Shown here: positions 8,258 through 16,127 of the stretch, one piece after another
How the letters are laid out: the number at the start of each line of letters is the position of its first letter
Numbering within the stretch: the first letter of the stretch is position 1
Origin: Streptomyces uncialis
GTDB taxonomy: Bacteria; Actinomycetota; Actinomycetes; Streptomycetales; Streptomycetaceae
DNA length: 64,000 nt
Assembly (NCBI RefSeq): GCF_001905345.1
Contig: NZ_LFBV01000001.1
Span: 1,685,321 to 1,749,320 of the forward strand
Direction: 5' to 3'
Program-made: the position numbers and the translations under genes
The notes under the pieces: model-generated
Databases searched by the model: none
Told to the model about the DNA's origin: nothing
Seen by the model: the letters and a program-made list of their open reading frames with translations, nothing else

Positions 8258-8277
8258 GCGCAGTTCCCCGCGCCCCT
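8258..8277 (-). repeat. Inverted copy of the GGGGCGCGGGGAACTGCGC element
   Basis: The reverse complement of the element found at 8487-8808 occurs here, directly followed by TTTGGGGCGC. It can pair with any of the direct copies downstream. Confidence 0.75.
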
Positions 8278-8486
8278 TTGGGGCGCACCCCGGCCGGTTC
8301 TTCGGGTCGGGGCCGGTCGGGATTCTCCGTCCTCGATCCGACACGCTCGGTACGACGTCCAACGGAGCTACTGAAGAGCATCGGAGTCTGCGAGCAGAGA
8401 TTCCCGCCCACCCCCTCCCGCAGCAGCGCGACTGCACGAGGAGAGGGCTTCCGCACCCGACGGACAACATTGAGGGGCGCCCCTTC

Positions 8487-8808
8487 AGGGGCGCGGGGAA
8501 CTGCGCAAAAGACGAGGGCGCACCCGCACCCGAAGCGCGACCGCAAGGGGGCAGCATCCAGGGGCGCGGGGAACTGCGCACCCACGGGGAACCGGTACAG
8601 GAACAAGTACGCCCAGGTGTGGAACCCCAGGGGCGCGGGGAACTGCGCAAAAGACGAGGGCGGACCCGTACCCGGGGAACAACCGATCGGGGCAGCATTC
8701 AGGGGCGCGGGGAACTGCGCACCCTCCGAGCGACGGCACAGGGGCAAGTGCGCCCGGTCGGACGGACCTCGGAAGCGCGAGCGAAGGCGACCTGCGGGGA
8801 ACTGCGCA
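8487..8808 (+). repeat. Five spaced copies of GGGGCGCGGGGAACTGCGC
   Basis: Copies lie at 8487-8507, 8560-8580, 8629-8649, 8701-8721 and a shortened one at 8794-8808, spaced about 69-93 bp. From memory this is a dispersed Streptomyces intergenic repeat; clustering of five in 320 bp is the notable point. Within 8714-8880 the stretch after the fourth copy (with GAGCGACGGCACAGGG and GGAAGCGCGAGCGAAGGCGA) is repeated after the fifth. Confidence 0.85.
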
Positions 8809-8881
8809 CCCCACGAGCGACGGCACAGGGAGAAGTGCGTTCAGCTGGACGGACCTGGGAAGCGCGAGCGAAGGCGAACCG

Positions 8882-9169
8882 TCAGGGGCGGGTACCCAGG
8901 GGCGCGAGCGGAGCCGACCCGCGGCGGCGTTCGGGGCGCAGGAGGAGGGACAGGAGTGCGACCGAGACCGCGACCGCACCGACCAGCGTCGTGGCGACCC
9001 CGGGATCACCCAGCGCGGTCCGGGTGACGAACACCCCCAGCAGCGCCCCGCTCACCCCGGTCGTGAACACCAGCCGCGCCATCGGCAACCGATGGGCCTG
9101 GGTCCGCAGCGCCGCTCCCGCGAGTACGAGCCCGATGACCGCGGAGCCCACCACCATCAGCCACAACAT
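8882..9169 (-). CDS. Small integral membrane protein
   Basis: The product is 95 residues starting MLWLMVVGSAVIGLVLAGAA. Three hydrophobic segments are visible (about 1-20, 33-52, 57-78), followed by a basic C-terminal tail LRPERRRGS. ATG 9169 has GGGAGGGAT just upstream, a strong ribosome site; longer starts up to 9256 add a non-hydrophobic leader and are disfavoured. No family is recognised. Its 3' end runs into the repeat-rich region, where a GGGGCGCGAG stretch falls inside its last codons. Confidence 0.72.
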   Translation of the reverse strand: MLWLMVVGSAVIGLVLAGAALRTQAHRLPMARLVFTTGVSGALLGVFVTRTALGDPGVATTLVGAVAVSVALLSLLLRPERRRGSAPLAPLGTRP

Positions 9170-9319
9170 CCGTGATCCCTCCCGCGTCGGACGGTCCGTC
9201 ATATCGTCGTAGCCGGTCATTACCCCCGGCCGCGCGAACGCAACCCTCCACGCCACGGGCGGCGGACACCCCGGCCCCGTCGGGCCGAGCGGCGGGACGC
9301 CCGCGCGGGGGGCACACGC

Positions 9320-9364
9320 GAACGGGGCGGGCCCGTTGGTCGTACCACCGGGCCCGCCCCGTTC
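9320..9364. terminator. Terminator of the DUF3107 gene
   Basis: A 16-bp perfect stem (9320-9335 with 9349-9364) surrounds a 13-nt loop, 36 bp past the stop codon of the minus-strand DUF3107 gene. Confidence 0.8.
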
Positions 9365-9400
9365 GTTCCGCGCCGCGTCCCAGGGACGGCCGCGCGGGTA

Positions 9401-9628
9401 CTACAGCGCGCTGAAGCCCACCTTGCCGCGGCTCGGCTCGCCGATCTCCACGTACGCCAGCCGCTCGGCCGGCACAAGCACCTTGCGGCCGTGGTCGTCC
9501 ACGAGGCTCAGCAACTGCGCCTTGCCGGACAGCGCCGCGGCCACCGCGCTCTCGACCTCCTCGGCCGTCTGACCGCTCTCCAGAACGATCTCGCGGGGCG
9601 CGTGCTGCACGCCGATCTTGACCTCCAC
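9401..9628 (-). CDS. DUF3107 family protein
   Basis: The 75-residue protein starts VEVKIGVQHAPREIVLES and ends GEPSRGKVGFSAL. This is the compact actinobacterial DUF3107 family of unknown function, often the size of a single small fold. GTG 9628 has GGAGGGAC about five bases upstream. The longer frame to 9685 lacks a site. It lies downstream of the TetR regulator on the same strand but a terminator at 9761-9791 separates them, so it is probably an independent unit. Confidence 0.82.
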   Translation of the reverse strand: MEVKIGVQHAPREIVLESGQTAEEVESAVAAALSGKAQLLSLVDDHGRKVLVPAERLAYVEIGEPSRGKVGFSAL

Positions 9629-9760
9629 GGCTTTGTCCCTCCGACGGTCATTGATGTGCGCGGCCCTCCGCGCCGTACCCCGCACACACTAGCCCGGTGC
9701 GGGGAGGTGACGGCTCCGGCGGAGCACGCCGGTAGCGAACAGGGGACGGGAACAAACAAG

Positions 9761-9791
9761 CGGGTCACCGGTGGCGTGGACCGGTGACCCG
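9761..9791 (-). terminator. Terminator of the TetR gene
   Basis: A 12-bp stem (9761-9772 with 9780-9791) with a 7-nt loop is followed on the minus strand by CTTGTTTGTTCCC, a U-rich tail uncommon in such GC-rich DNA. Confidence 0.82.
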
Positions 9792-9824
9792 TGGCGGACG
9801 GTCAGGGGCGGCGGGCCGTGGCCG

Positions 9825-10463
9825 TCACTGCTCCGTGCCGTGCAGCGGGAAGCCCGCGATACCGCGCCAGGTGAGTGACGTGACCAGCTGGACGGCCGTG
9901 TCCCGGGGGATGGCGCTGCCGCTGGACAGCCAGTAGCGGGCGACCACCTGGGAGACACCGCCGAGGCCCACCGCGAGGAGCATCGACTCGTCCTTGGACA
10001 GTCCCGTGTCCTCCGCGATCACGTCGGAGATCGCCTCGGCGCACTGGAGACCGACCCGGTCCACCCGCTCGCGTACGGCGGGCTCATTGGTCAGGTCCGA
10101 CTCGAAGACCAGCCGGAACGCGCCGCCCTCGTCCTCCACATAGGCGAAGTAGGCGTCCATGGTGGCCGCCACCCGCTGCTTGTTGTCCGACGTCGAGGCC
10201 AGGGCCCCGCGCACCGACTGGAGCAGCGATTCGCAGTGCTGGTCGAGAAGGGCCAGGTAGAGGTCCAGTTTGCCGGGGAAGTGCTGGTACAGGACCGGCT
10301 TGCTGACGCCCGCGCGCTCGGCGATGTCATCCATCGCGGCCGCGTGGTAACCCTGTGCGACGAAGACCTCCTGGGCGGCGCCCAGCAGTTGGTTCCGGCG
10401 GGCACGCCGCGGCAGGCGGGTGCCCCGCGGGCGGGCCGCGTCTGTCTGCTCGATGGCTGTCAC
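9825..10463 (-). CDS. TetR-family transcriptional regulator
   Basis: The protein is 212 residues. An N-terminal helix-turn-helix (about 20-66) reads AAQEVFVAQGYHAAAMDDIAERAGVSKPVLYQHFPGKLDL when taken in pieces, the canonical TetR layout ending in the YxHFxxK motif. The remaining C-terminal helices form the ligand-binding and dimer domain. GTG 10463 starts VTAIEQTDAA and has GGGAGGCGGC immediately upstream. The ligand is not deducible. Its nearest divergent partner is not obvious because the next upstream gene is on the same strand, so it may regulate itself or distant genes. Confidence 0.9.
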   Translation of the reverse strand: MTAIEQTDAARPRGTRLPRRARRNQLLGAAQEVFVAQGYHAAAMDDIAERAGVSKPVLYQHFPGKLDLYLALLDQHCESLLQSVRGALASTSDNKQRVAATMDAYFAYVEDEGGAFRLVFESDLTNEPAVRERVDRVGLQCAEAISDVIAEDTGLSKDESMLLAVGLGGVSQVVARYWLSSGSAIPRDTAVQLVTSLTWRGIAGFPLHGTEQ

Positions 10464-10660
10464 GCCGCCTCCCAAGATCGTCCATGTGCGGGTGTGCGCC
10501 GCGTGGCCATCGTACTTTTCGGTAACCCGGGTGTGCGCGGCGCGGGCGCAGGATTTCACGTACCGACCGGGCGGGGAACGCTCCGGGCGCACGCGAACCG
10601 TACACAGCGCGTGGTCGCCGGGGCCGAACGTGCTCCCGCGCGCGGGAGCACGCTCAGGCA

Positions 10661-10894
10661 CTAGCGGTAGTCGTCCTCGTCCAGGGCCACCACGCGGGCC
10701 TGCTCCGCACGGTCGCCCTCGGCCGCGCTGGCGGGATCGGAGCCCGGCAGGGCGTCGTCCTGCTCAGGGGCGAGCTCCGTGTGCTGTTCCGCCGTGTCCG
10801 CCTCGGGTGCCTCGGCATCGGCGGCGCCCCGGGGGTCCTGCTCGGATTCCTGGGTGTCCTCGAACGTCTCGGGGTCGGTGGGGTCGACGGCCAT
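10661..10894 (-). CDS. Small acidic protein, 77 aa
   Basis: The product starts MAVDPTDPETFEDTQES and ends ARVVALDEDDYR. It is strongly acidic (many D and E), probably disordered, with a conserved-looking C-terminal VVALDEDDYR tail. ATG 10894 has AGAGGGAC upstream. I know no function; similar short acidic proteins with the same ends occur in Streptomyces from memory. It is divergent from the hydrolase gene at 11026. Confidence 0.7.
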   Translation of the reverse strand: MAVDPTDPETFEDTQESEQDPRGAADAEAPEADTAEQHTELAPEQDDALPGSDPASAAEGDRAEQARVVALDEDDYR

Positions 10895-11013
10895 GAGTCC
10901 CTCTTCCCGGGCGGTGACGGGATGGTGTCCCTCTCGCGGCGTAGGAGAGCCGGTACCACCACGCTACGCCGATCTGTGACGCCGAACACACGAACCCGCG
11001 CGTGATCACCTCG

Positions 11014-11019
11014 TAACAT
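11014..11019 (+). promoter_or_regulatory. -10 hexamer of a leaderless gene
   Basis: TAACAT ends six bases before the ATG at 11026. No ribosome site is present, consistent with leaderless transcription. Confidence 0.55.
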
Positions 11020-11025
11020 TGCCGC

Positions 11026-12090
11026 ATGTCTTCGACGGAGTCACCGCATCTGTCCGCAGCGGTCACGCCCAGGGTCGGTGTCGTCAAGGTCGCGGCAGGG
11101 GAGCGGTTGAGGTCCGTCGGACTTCCCGGTCTGTCGCTCACGGTGCGTTCCCGTCCGCCCGCCCGTCCGGGTCTGCCGCCCGCGCTGCTGGTCCACGGGC
11201 TCGGCGGTTCCTCCCAGAACTGGTCGGCGCTGATGCCCCTGCTCGACGACGTGATGGAGAGCGAGGCGCTCGACCTGCCGGGCTTCGGCGACTCACCGCC
11301 CCCGGACGACGGCGGCTACTCGGTCACCGCCCACGCGCGCGCGGTGATCCGCTACCTCGACTCGACCGGTCGTGGTCCGGCGCATCTCTTCGGCAACTCC
11401 CTGGGCGGCGCGGTCACCACGCGCGTGGCCGCCGTCCGGCCGGATCTCGTACGGTCCCTGACCCTGGTCTCGCCCGCGCTCCCGGAGCTCCGGGTGCAGC
11501 GCACGGCCGTGCCGACCGCGCTGCTGGCCGTACCGGGGGTCGCGGCCCTGTTCACCCGGCTGACCCGCGACTGGTCCCCGGAACAGCGTGTGCGCGGGGT
11601 GACGGCCCTCTGTTACGGCGACCCCGGACGGGTGACGCCGGACGGTTTCCGGGCCGCGGTGGAGGAGATGGAGCGCCGGATGGCGCTGCCGTACTTCTGG
11701 CAGGCGATGGCACGCTCCGCGCGCGGGATCGTCGACGCGTACACCCTCGGCGGGCAGCACGGTCTGTGGCGGCAGGCCGAGCGGGTGCTGGCCCCGACCC
11801 TGCTCGTCTACGGCGGACGCGACCAGCTGGTGTCGTACCGCATGGCGCAGCGTGCCTCGCGCGCGTTCCGCGACTCGCGGCTGCTGACCCTGCCCGACGC
11901 CGGGCATGTCGCGATGATGGAGTACCCCGATCTGGTGGCGGGTGCCTTCCGGGGCCTGTTGAGGGACCTGGACCCGCCCTCCGGGGGCGGGCATGACAGC
12001 GTGGGGGGCGACAGTGGACGGGACATCGGACAGGCCGTTGTGGGACCCTCCGATACGGACGAGTCCGCCGACGCGCAGACGGGGAGCTGA
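11026..12090 (+). CDS. Alpha/beta-fold hydrolase
   Basis: The protein is 354 residues. LLVHGLGGSSQNW (about residue 53) forms the oxyanion loop, FGNSLGGAV (Ser about 124) the nucleophile elbow, YGGRDQLVS (about 265) the acid and DAGHVAMMEYP (about 293) the His. The C-terminal 50 residues are Gly/Asp/Ser-rich and disordered. No signal peptide is visible. The substrate is unknown; the fold covers esterases, haloperoxidase-like and C-C hydrolases. It is followed after eight bases by the DUF3152 gene, whose ribosome site GGGGAG overlaps this gene's last codons, so the two are probably co-translated. Confidence 0.85.
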   Translation: MSSTESPHLSAAVTPRVGVVKVAAGERLRSVGLPGLSLTVRSRPPARPGLPPALLVHGLGGSSQNWSALMPLLDDVMESEALDLPGFGDSPPPDDGGYSVTAHARAVIRYLDSTGRGPAHLFGNSLGGAVTTRVAAVRPDLVRSLTLVSPALPELRVQRTAVPTALLAVPGVAALFTRLTRDWSPEQRVRGVTALCYGDPGRVTPDGFRAAVEEMERRMALPYFWQAMARSARGIVDAYTLGGQHGLWRQAERVLAPTLLVYGGRDQLVSYRMAQRASRAFRDSRLLTLPDAGHVAMMEYPDLVAGAFRGLLRDLDPPSGGGHDSVGGDSGRDIGQAVVGPSDTDESADAQTGS

Positions 12091-12098
12091 GACGCCGC

Positions 12099-13658
12099 GT
12101 GGGACGCCATAGCCGCAAGGGCCCGGCGAGGCAGGGCGACAAGGTCGCCGCACCGCCTCCGGAGGAACCCAGGGCCGACAGCACAGCCGCACGCGGTGTG
12201 CCCGACCGGAACGACGCCACTCCCGCCGCGGGTGTGCCGCGCGTCGCGCAGGGACCGCCCCCGCGCGGGGTGCCCCGGTACGCCGACGGCACCCCCGCCC
12301 AGGGGGTGCCCCGGGTACGCGGCGGCCACCCCGAACAGCGGGAGGCCGGGGGAGGCTGGGGCACGGTCCCCGCGTCCGGTCCGGCGCCCGCCGGGTACGG
12401 CGCCCCCGCACCCGGCCGCCGCCAAGTCCCCGGCCCACGACGGGAGTACGTCGACGCCTTCCCCGACGGGAACCCCGTCCCGGTCACCACGGGCCACGCG
12501 GCGGGCGCCCGGACCCCCGGCCCCAGGGAGCCCGCCCCCGGCCCGCAGGCGGCCGTCCAGGGCCGCTACACGTCCGGTCCGTACGCCGCCGCGGGCCCGA
12601 CCGCGCCCGCGGCCTCGCCGTCCGGCCCGTACGCCCGTCGGGGCGGCCCGCGTCCGCCGGGCGGACCCGGTGGCGCTCCCGCCGCCGACCCCTACGCCTC
12701 CGTCACCGAATGGGACACCGATCCGGCCCCTCCCGCCACCGATGACGGGCCCGCCGATCCCGCCGACCCCCGGGTCGCCGTACCGCCGCCCCGCCACCCC
12801 GGCGACGGACCGCCCCCCGGTGACGGGCCCGCGGGCAAGGGCGGCAAGGGGCGCACCTTCACCGGGATCGCCGCGGCGGCGGTCACCACCGTGCTCGCCG
12901 TCGTCGTCGCCGGACAGGTCGCCGACCGTGACACGGGCGCGCAGTCGCGGACCAGCGCGACGGAGGGGACCGACCGGTCCGACGGCGATCCCCCGTCCCG
13001 CTCCGACAACCGCCCCACCCCCGAACGCCCGGCCGGGGAGCGGCCCGCCGCGGCTCCGCCGACCTACGCGCAGAAGATGGCCCGGACTTATCCGCTGGAC
13101 CCGAAGCTCGCGGCCTCGGGGGAGTTCGAGGCGATCCCGGGCTTCGTGAAGGCGCCCGGCAAGGGACAAGTGGTCCGCTATCGGGTGGATGTCGAGAAGG
13201 GGCTCGGGCTGGACGGCGCGCTGTTCGCGGACGCCGTGCAGAAGACCCTCAACGACGACCGGAGCTGGGCGCACGGCGGCGCCCGTTCCTTCGAGCGGGT
13301 CTCCTCCGGACAGGCCGACTTCGTCATCACCCTGGCGAGCCCCGGCACGACCGACGAGTGGTGCGCGAAGTCCGGCCTCAACACCTCCATCGACATCGTC
13401 TCCTGCGACTCGGCGTCCACGGAACGTGTGATGGTCAACGCGTACCGCTGGGCGCAGGGTTCCGAGACCTACGGTGACCGCATCCACGCCTACCGGCAGA
13501 TGCTCATCAACCATGAGGTGGGCCACCGGCTCGGCTTCGGCCATGTGAGCTGCCAGACGGACGGCGCGCTCGCCCCCGTGATGCAGCAGCAGACGAAGTT
13601 CCTCGAACACGACGGGATCACCTGCAAGGCCAACCCCTGGGCGTTCCCGAAGAGTTGA
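12099..13658 (+). CDS. DUF3152 membrane-anchored zincin-type protein
   Basis: The protein is 519 residues. The first 245 are low-complexity and Pro/Gly/Arg-rich (several RGVP and GVPR motifs), followed by a single membrane segment GIAAAAVTTVLAVVVAG (about 252-268). The extracellular part begins with another disordered linker and then the DUF3152 domain (about 320-519). It ends with HEVGHRLGFGHVSC near residue 471, an extended HExxHxxxxxH zinc motif, so a secreted or surface metalloprotease-like role is likely. Four Cys residues in the domain could form disulphides. The topology has the N-terminus inside. The target is unknown. Confidence 0.85.
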   Translation: MGRHSRKGPARQGDKVAAPPPEEPRADSTAARGVPDRNDATPAAGVPRVAQGPPPRGVPRYADGTPAQGVPRVRGGHPEQREAGGGWGTVPASGPAPAGYGAPAPGRRQVPGPRREYVDAFPDGNPVPVTTGHAAGARTPGPREPAPGPQAAVQGRYTSGPYAAAGPTAPAASPSGPYARRGGPRPPGGPGGAPAADPYASVTEWDTDPAPPATDDGPADPADPRVAVPPPRHPGDGPPPGDGPAGKGGKGRTFTGIAAAAVTTVLAVVVAGQVADRDTGAQSRTSATEGTDRSDGDPPSRSDNRPTPERPAGERPAAAPPTYAQKMARTYPLDPKLAASGEFEAIPGFVKAPGKGQVVRYRVDVEKGLGLDGALFADAVQKTLNDDRSWAHGGARSFERVSSGQADFVITLASPGTTDEWCAKSGLNTSIDIVSCDSASTERVMVNAYRWAQGSETYGDRIHAYRQMLINHEVGHRLGFGHVSCQTDGALAPVMQQQTKFLEHDGITCKANPWAFPKS

Positions 13659-13680
13659 GTGTGCGCGCGCACGGTCAACT
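13653..13680. terminator. Hairpin after the DUF3152 gene
   Basis: GTTGA and TCAAC flank a GTGCGCGCGCAC palindrome immediately at and after the stop codon, giving an imperfect long hairpin. It is likely the terminator of the hydrolase-DUF3152 unit. Confidence 0.55.
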
Positions 13681-13755
13681 CGGCCGCGCCACACCTCACC
13701 CCTGGGTATGACACCGCGTAGGCGAAACGATCCATAGCGCGACGGAACGCCGTGC

Positions 13756-14790
13756 GTGGTCGAAAGTCACGTCTCTTCACCCCTTCCGGTGGTGCGACGG
13801 ACAACCGTCCGCCGCGCCACGGGCATGTCCGCATACGTTCATCCCGCTGCGGGCCGCCGACGAGTGGTGGCTCCCGGACGGGAGAGCGGGGGTGTGACGC
13901 GTATGCGGATCGGGATGCCGGGTCCTGGCGGTCCGCCGGACGGGCGTGGAGGTGCCGCCGCACGGCCGGTCGCGCCGTCCGGCGTTCCCGGCTCGGGTTC
14001 CGCCTCCGGCTCAGGCTCCGGTTTCGCTTCCGGCCCGTCCGCTTCCGGGGCGGCCGTGCCTGGGCCTGCCGCTTGCGGAGACCTCGCTTCCGGTGCCGTC
14101 GTCGTCGGCTCCCGTGTCCGGCATCAGCGCCCCACACTTCAGGAGTACCGTTTCGCCTCCGCGCTGCGCCGTTCCCCCGCGCGGGCGGCGGAGCCGGTCG
14201 CCCGGGACCTCGACGGCATACCTCCGCTCGGCGAGGTGGAGGCCGGGTCCGGTGCGCGGGCCGCTGTCCCGACGGGCGTGAGTGCCGCGCCGGGTGACGT
14301 GGGCGCCTTGGACATCAGGTGTGGCATGCGCGTCATAGGTGTCGCGTGCGTCGTGGGTTCGGGGGCTGCGGGCTCGGCTTCCGTGGGCGGGGTGCGCGGT
14401 GGGGGCGGGGGCTTCGTATCGGCGCGGGTGCTCGCACGGGCGTGCGGGGTGGTGCTGTGCGACCCCGAGCGCCGTGCGCGCCCGGGTACGGTGGCCCGCG
14501 CGCGGGCGCTCGAACCGGTCCGCGGCCTGTCCCGCGTCGAGCGGAACGCCACGGCATTTCACGGCATTTACCTGGGGAGCGTGTCGCGGTCCCCGGCCCG
14601 GCGCCGTGTGTGGGACACGTACGGGCGGCCCTCGCCGTTCGGGACGCGTACGGTTCCCGCGCCGCCGGTCACCGCGTCGGCTGCCGCCGCGCCGACGGTT
14701 CCCATGACGGTGGTCCCCGTATCGCCGGTCATCGCGCTGCCGGTCACCGCGCCGCCGGTCACGGCTTCGGCGGGGGAGGGCGCGCGATGA
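13756..14790 (+). CDS. Doubtful ORF, possible relic or orphan protein
   Basis: The frame gives up to 344 residues from GTG 13756 (later starts at 13825 and 13903 are possible). It is rich in Gly, Ala, Arg, Val and Ser with no recognisable domain. Two alternating Ser/Gly- and Val/Ala/Pro-rich stretches occur near residues 75-100 and 300-340. G/C at the third position is clearly weaker than in neighbouring genes, yet the frame stays open for over 1 kb and its TGA overlaps the ATG of the next small frame. It could be a rapidly evolving orphan, a degraded gene, or chance in GC-rich DNA. Confidence 0.25.
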   Translation: MVESHVSSPLPVVRRTTVRRATGMSAYVHPAAGRRRVVAPGRESGGVTRMRIGMPGPGGPPDGRGGAAARPVAPSGVPGSGSASGSGSGFASGPSASGAAVPGPAACGDLASGAVVVGSRVRHQRPTLQEYRFASALRRSPARAAEPVARDLDGIPPLGEVEAGSGARAAVPTGVSAAPGDVGALDIRCGMRVIGVACVVGSGAAGSASVGGVRGGGGGFVSARVLARACGVVLCDPERRARPGTVARARALEPVRGLSRVERNATAFHGIYLGSVSRSPARRRVWDTYGRPSPFGTRTVPAPPVTASAAAAPTVPMTVVPVSPVIALPVTAPPVTASAGEGAR

Positions 14791-14987
14791 CGCCCGCCGG
14801 CGCCCGACGGGACCGCGCCCCGCTCAGCCTGCCGTCCTGCGGCCCCCCTCTACTCGTCCAAGTGACGCGCACCCTCACCCACGCCTCCGCCCCTGTTCGC
14901 ACCACCGCCGCGCACACCGCGTGCGCGCCGGGCGCGGGGGCGTACGACGGCGTGGGAGACCCCGGAGGTACCCCAGGCGCGGCATGA
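14787..14987 (+). CDS. Doubtful small ORF, 66 aa
   Basis: This frame starts at an ATGA overlap with the preceding doubtful frame and encodes MTPAGARRDRAPLSLPSC followed by a Thr/Ala-rich stretch ending GGTPGAA. About 83% of third positions are G/C. It has two Cys residues and no known domain. The ATGA overlap is the main reason to record it; chance is a fair alternative. Confidence 0.25.
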   Translation: MTPAGARRDRAPLSLPSCGPPLLVQVTRTLTHASAPVRTTAAHTACAPGAGAYDGVGDPGGTPGAA

Positions 14988-15114
14988 CCCGTACCGGTGG
15001 TCCCTGACCGGCGCGCCATCGGCGCCCCGCGGCCCCACCCCCCACAACCGTCTCCCGCGTGGCCGACACCGCGGGCGTCCTCTGTTCCGCAACACCCCTG
15101 AAGGAGAAAGCGAG

Positions 15115-15162
15115 ATGACCACCCTCCGATCCGGAGACCGCGTTCCTGGAGGCGCCCGATGA
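15115..15162 (+). CDS. 15-codon ORF directly before the epimerase gene
   Basis: ATG 15115 encodes the peptide MTTLRSGDRVPGGAR and ends in TGA inside the ATGA that starts the epimerase gene. It has an excellent ribosome site, AAGGAG, about eight bases upstream, stronger than most in the window. The epimerase has its own GGAG within this ORF. The arrangement suggests a translated leader that couples ribosomes onto the downstream genes, or a very small protein. Nothing in the peptide looks like an attenuation codon run. Confidence 0.55.
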   Translation: MTTLRSGDRVPGGAR

Positions 15163-16127
15163 GAGTGCTGTTGATCGGAGCCGGCGGGTACATCGGCCGT
15201 TTCGTCGCCGACCGGCTCATCGCCGATCCGGCCGTCCAGCTCACCGCCCTCGGCCGCGGCGACGACGCCGATGTCCGCTTCGACCTCGCCACCGGCAGTC
15301 CCGGCGCGCTCACCCGCTTCCTGGACGCCGTGCACCCCGGGGTCGTCGTCAACTGCGCGGGCGCCACCCGGGGCGGCGCCCGCGAGCTGACCCGGCACAA
15401 CACCGTCGCCGTCGCCACCATCTGCGAGGCCCTGCGCCGCAGCAGCTGCGGCGCACGGCTGGTGCAGATCGGGTGCGGCGCCGAGTACGGTCCCAGCCAG
15501 CCCGGCTCCTCGACCGCCGAGGACGCCGTACCGCGCCCCGGTGGCCCGTACGGCGTCAGCAAGCTCGCCGCCACCGAACTCGTCCTCGGCTCCGGTCTCG
15601 ACGCCGTCGTGCTGCGGGTGTTCTCGCCCGCAGGCCCCGGCACCCCCGCCGGGTCGCCGCTGGGACGGCTCGCCGAGGCCATGCGCCGCGCCATGCAGTC
15701 CGGCGACGGTGAGCTGAAGCTCGGCGGGCTCGGCGCCCAGCGGGACTTCGTGGACGTGCGCGATGTGGCGCGGGCCGTGCACGCGGCCTCCCTGTCCGCC
15801 GCGCAGGGCGTGGTCAACATCGGCTCCGGCCGGGCCGTGCGGCTGCGGGACGCCGCCGCCGTCCTCGCCCGGGTCGCCGGATACGGGGGGGCGCTCCATG
15901 AACTCGACGCGCCCCAGGCGCCCCCGGTGGCGTTGCGCGCCACCCTCGGGCACCCCCGTAGCGACCCCGATCACGCCGGGCCGTCCGCCTACCCCTACCC
16001 CGACGGCTGCGGAAGCTGGCAGCAGGCCGATGTCCGTACCGCGCGCGACCGGCTCGGCTGGCGGCCCCGGATCAATCTGGAGGAGTCCCTCGCCGATATC
16101 TGGATGGAGGCGGCATGCCGCATCTGA
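15159..16127 (+). CDS. NAD-dependent epimerase/dehydratase
   Basis: The 322-residue protein is an extended short-chain dehydrogenase. It starts MRVLLIGAGGYIGRFVAD, the GxxGxxG NAD-binding motif, and has VVNCAGATRGG near 66 and a catalytic YGVSK (Tyr/Lys) near 130. RDFVDVRDVARAVHAA near 195-210 and VNIGSGRAVRLRD are typical of sugar-nucleotide epimerases. The substrate is probably a nucleotide sugar but cannot be fixed. It overlaps the downstream spherulin-like gene by 13 nt, so the two are made together; a role in a surface polysaccharide or glycan step is an inference from that pairing. Confidence 0.88.
   Translation: MRVLLIGAGGYIGRFVADRLIADPAVQLTALGRGDDADVRFDLATGSPGALTRFLDAVHPGVVVNCAGATRGGARELTRHNTVAVATICEALRRSSCGARLVQIGCGAEYGPSQPGSSTAEDAVPRPGGPYGVSKLAATELVLGSGLDAVVLRVFSPAGPGTPAGSPLGRLAEAMRRAMQSGDGELKLGGLGAQRDFVDVRDVARAVHAASLSAAQGVVNIGSGRAVRLRDAAAVLARVAGYGGALHELDAPQAPPVALRATLGHPRSDPDHAGPSAYPYPDGCGSWQQADVRTARDRLGWRPRINLEESLADIWMEAACRI

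Larger units (their letters stand above)
8147..8881. other. 735-bp repeat-rich intergenic region
   Basis: No gene is supported here; the open frames on both strands follow the repeat composition. The region carries one inverted and five direct copies of a GGGGCGCGGGGAACTGCGC element and, within 8714-8880, a diverged duplication of about 87 bp. Confidence 0.7.
13681..15114. other. 1.4-kb region without a confident gene
   Basis: Third-position G/C in the best frame is only about 67% at the 5' end and about 83% further on, well below the surrounding genes. The composition shifts between blocks. It may be a relic of a decayed gene or a poorly conserved secreted or disordered protein. Two overlapping low-confidence frames (13756-14790 and 14787-14987) are listed separately. 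I see no RNA gene or mobile element. Confidence 0.5.

Noticed and set aside
8487..8808. Possible CRISPR array from evenly spaced 21-bp repeats
   Set aside because: Spacing of 69-93 bp is too wide, repeats are dispersed elements, the intervening DNA is itself duplicated, and no cas gene is near.
7957..9027. 356-residue plus-strand frame across the repeat-rich gap
   Set aside because: It begins out of frame inside the MiaE-like gene and its sequence simply follows the repeats (RGAGNCA blocks), with no conserved motif.
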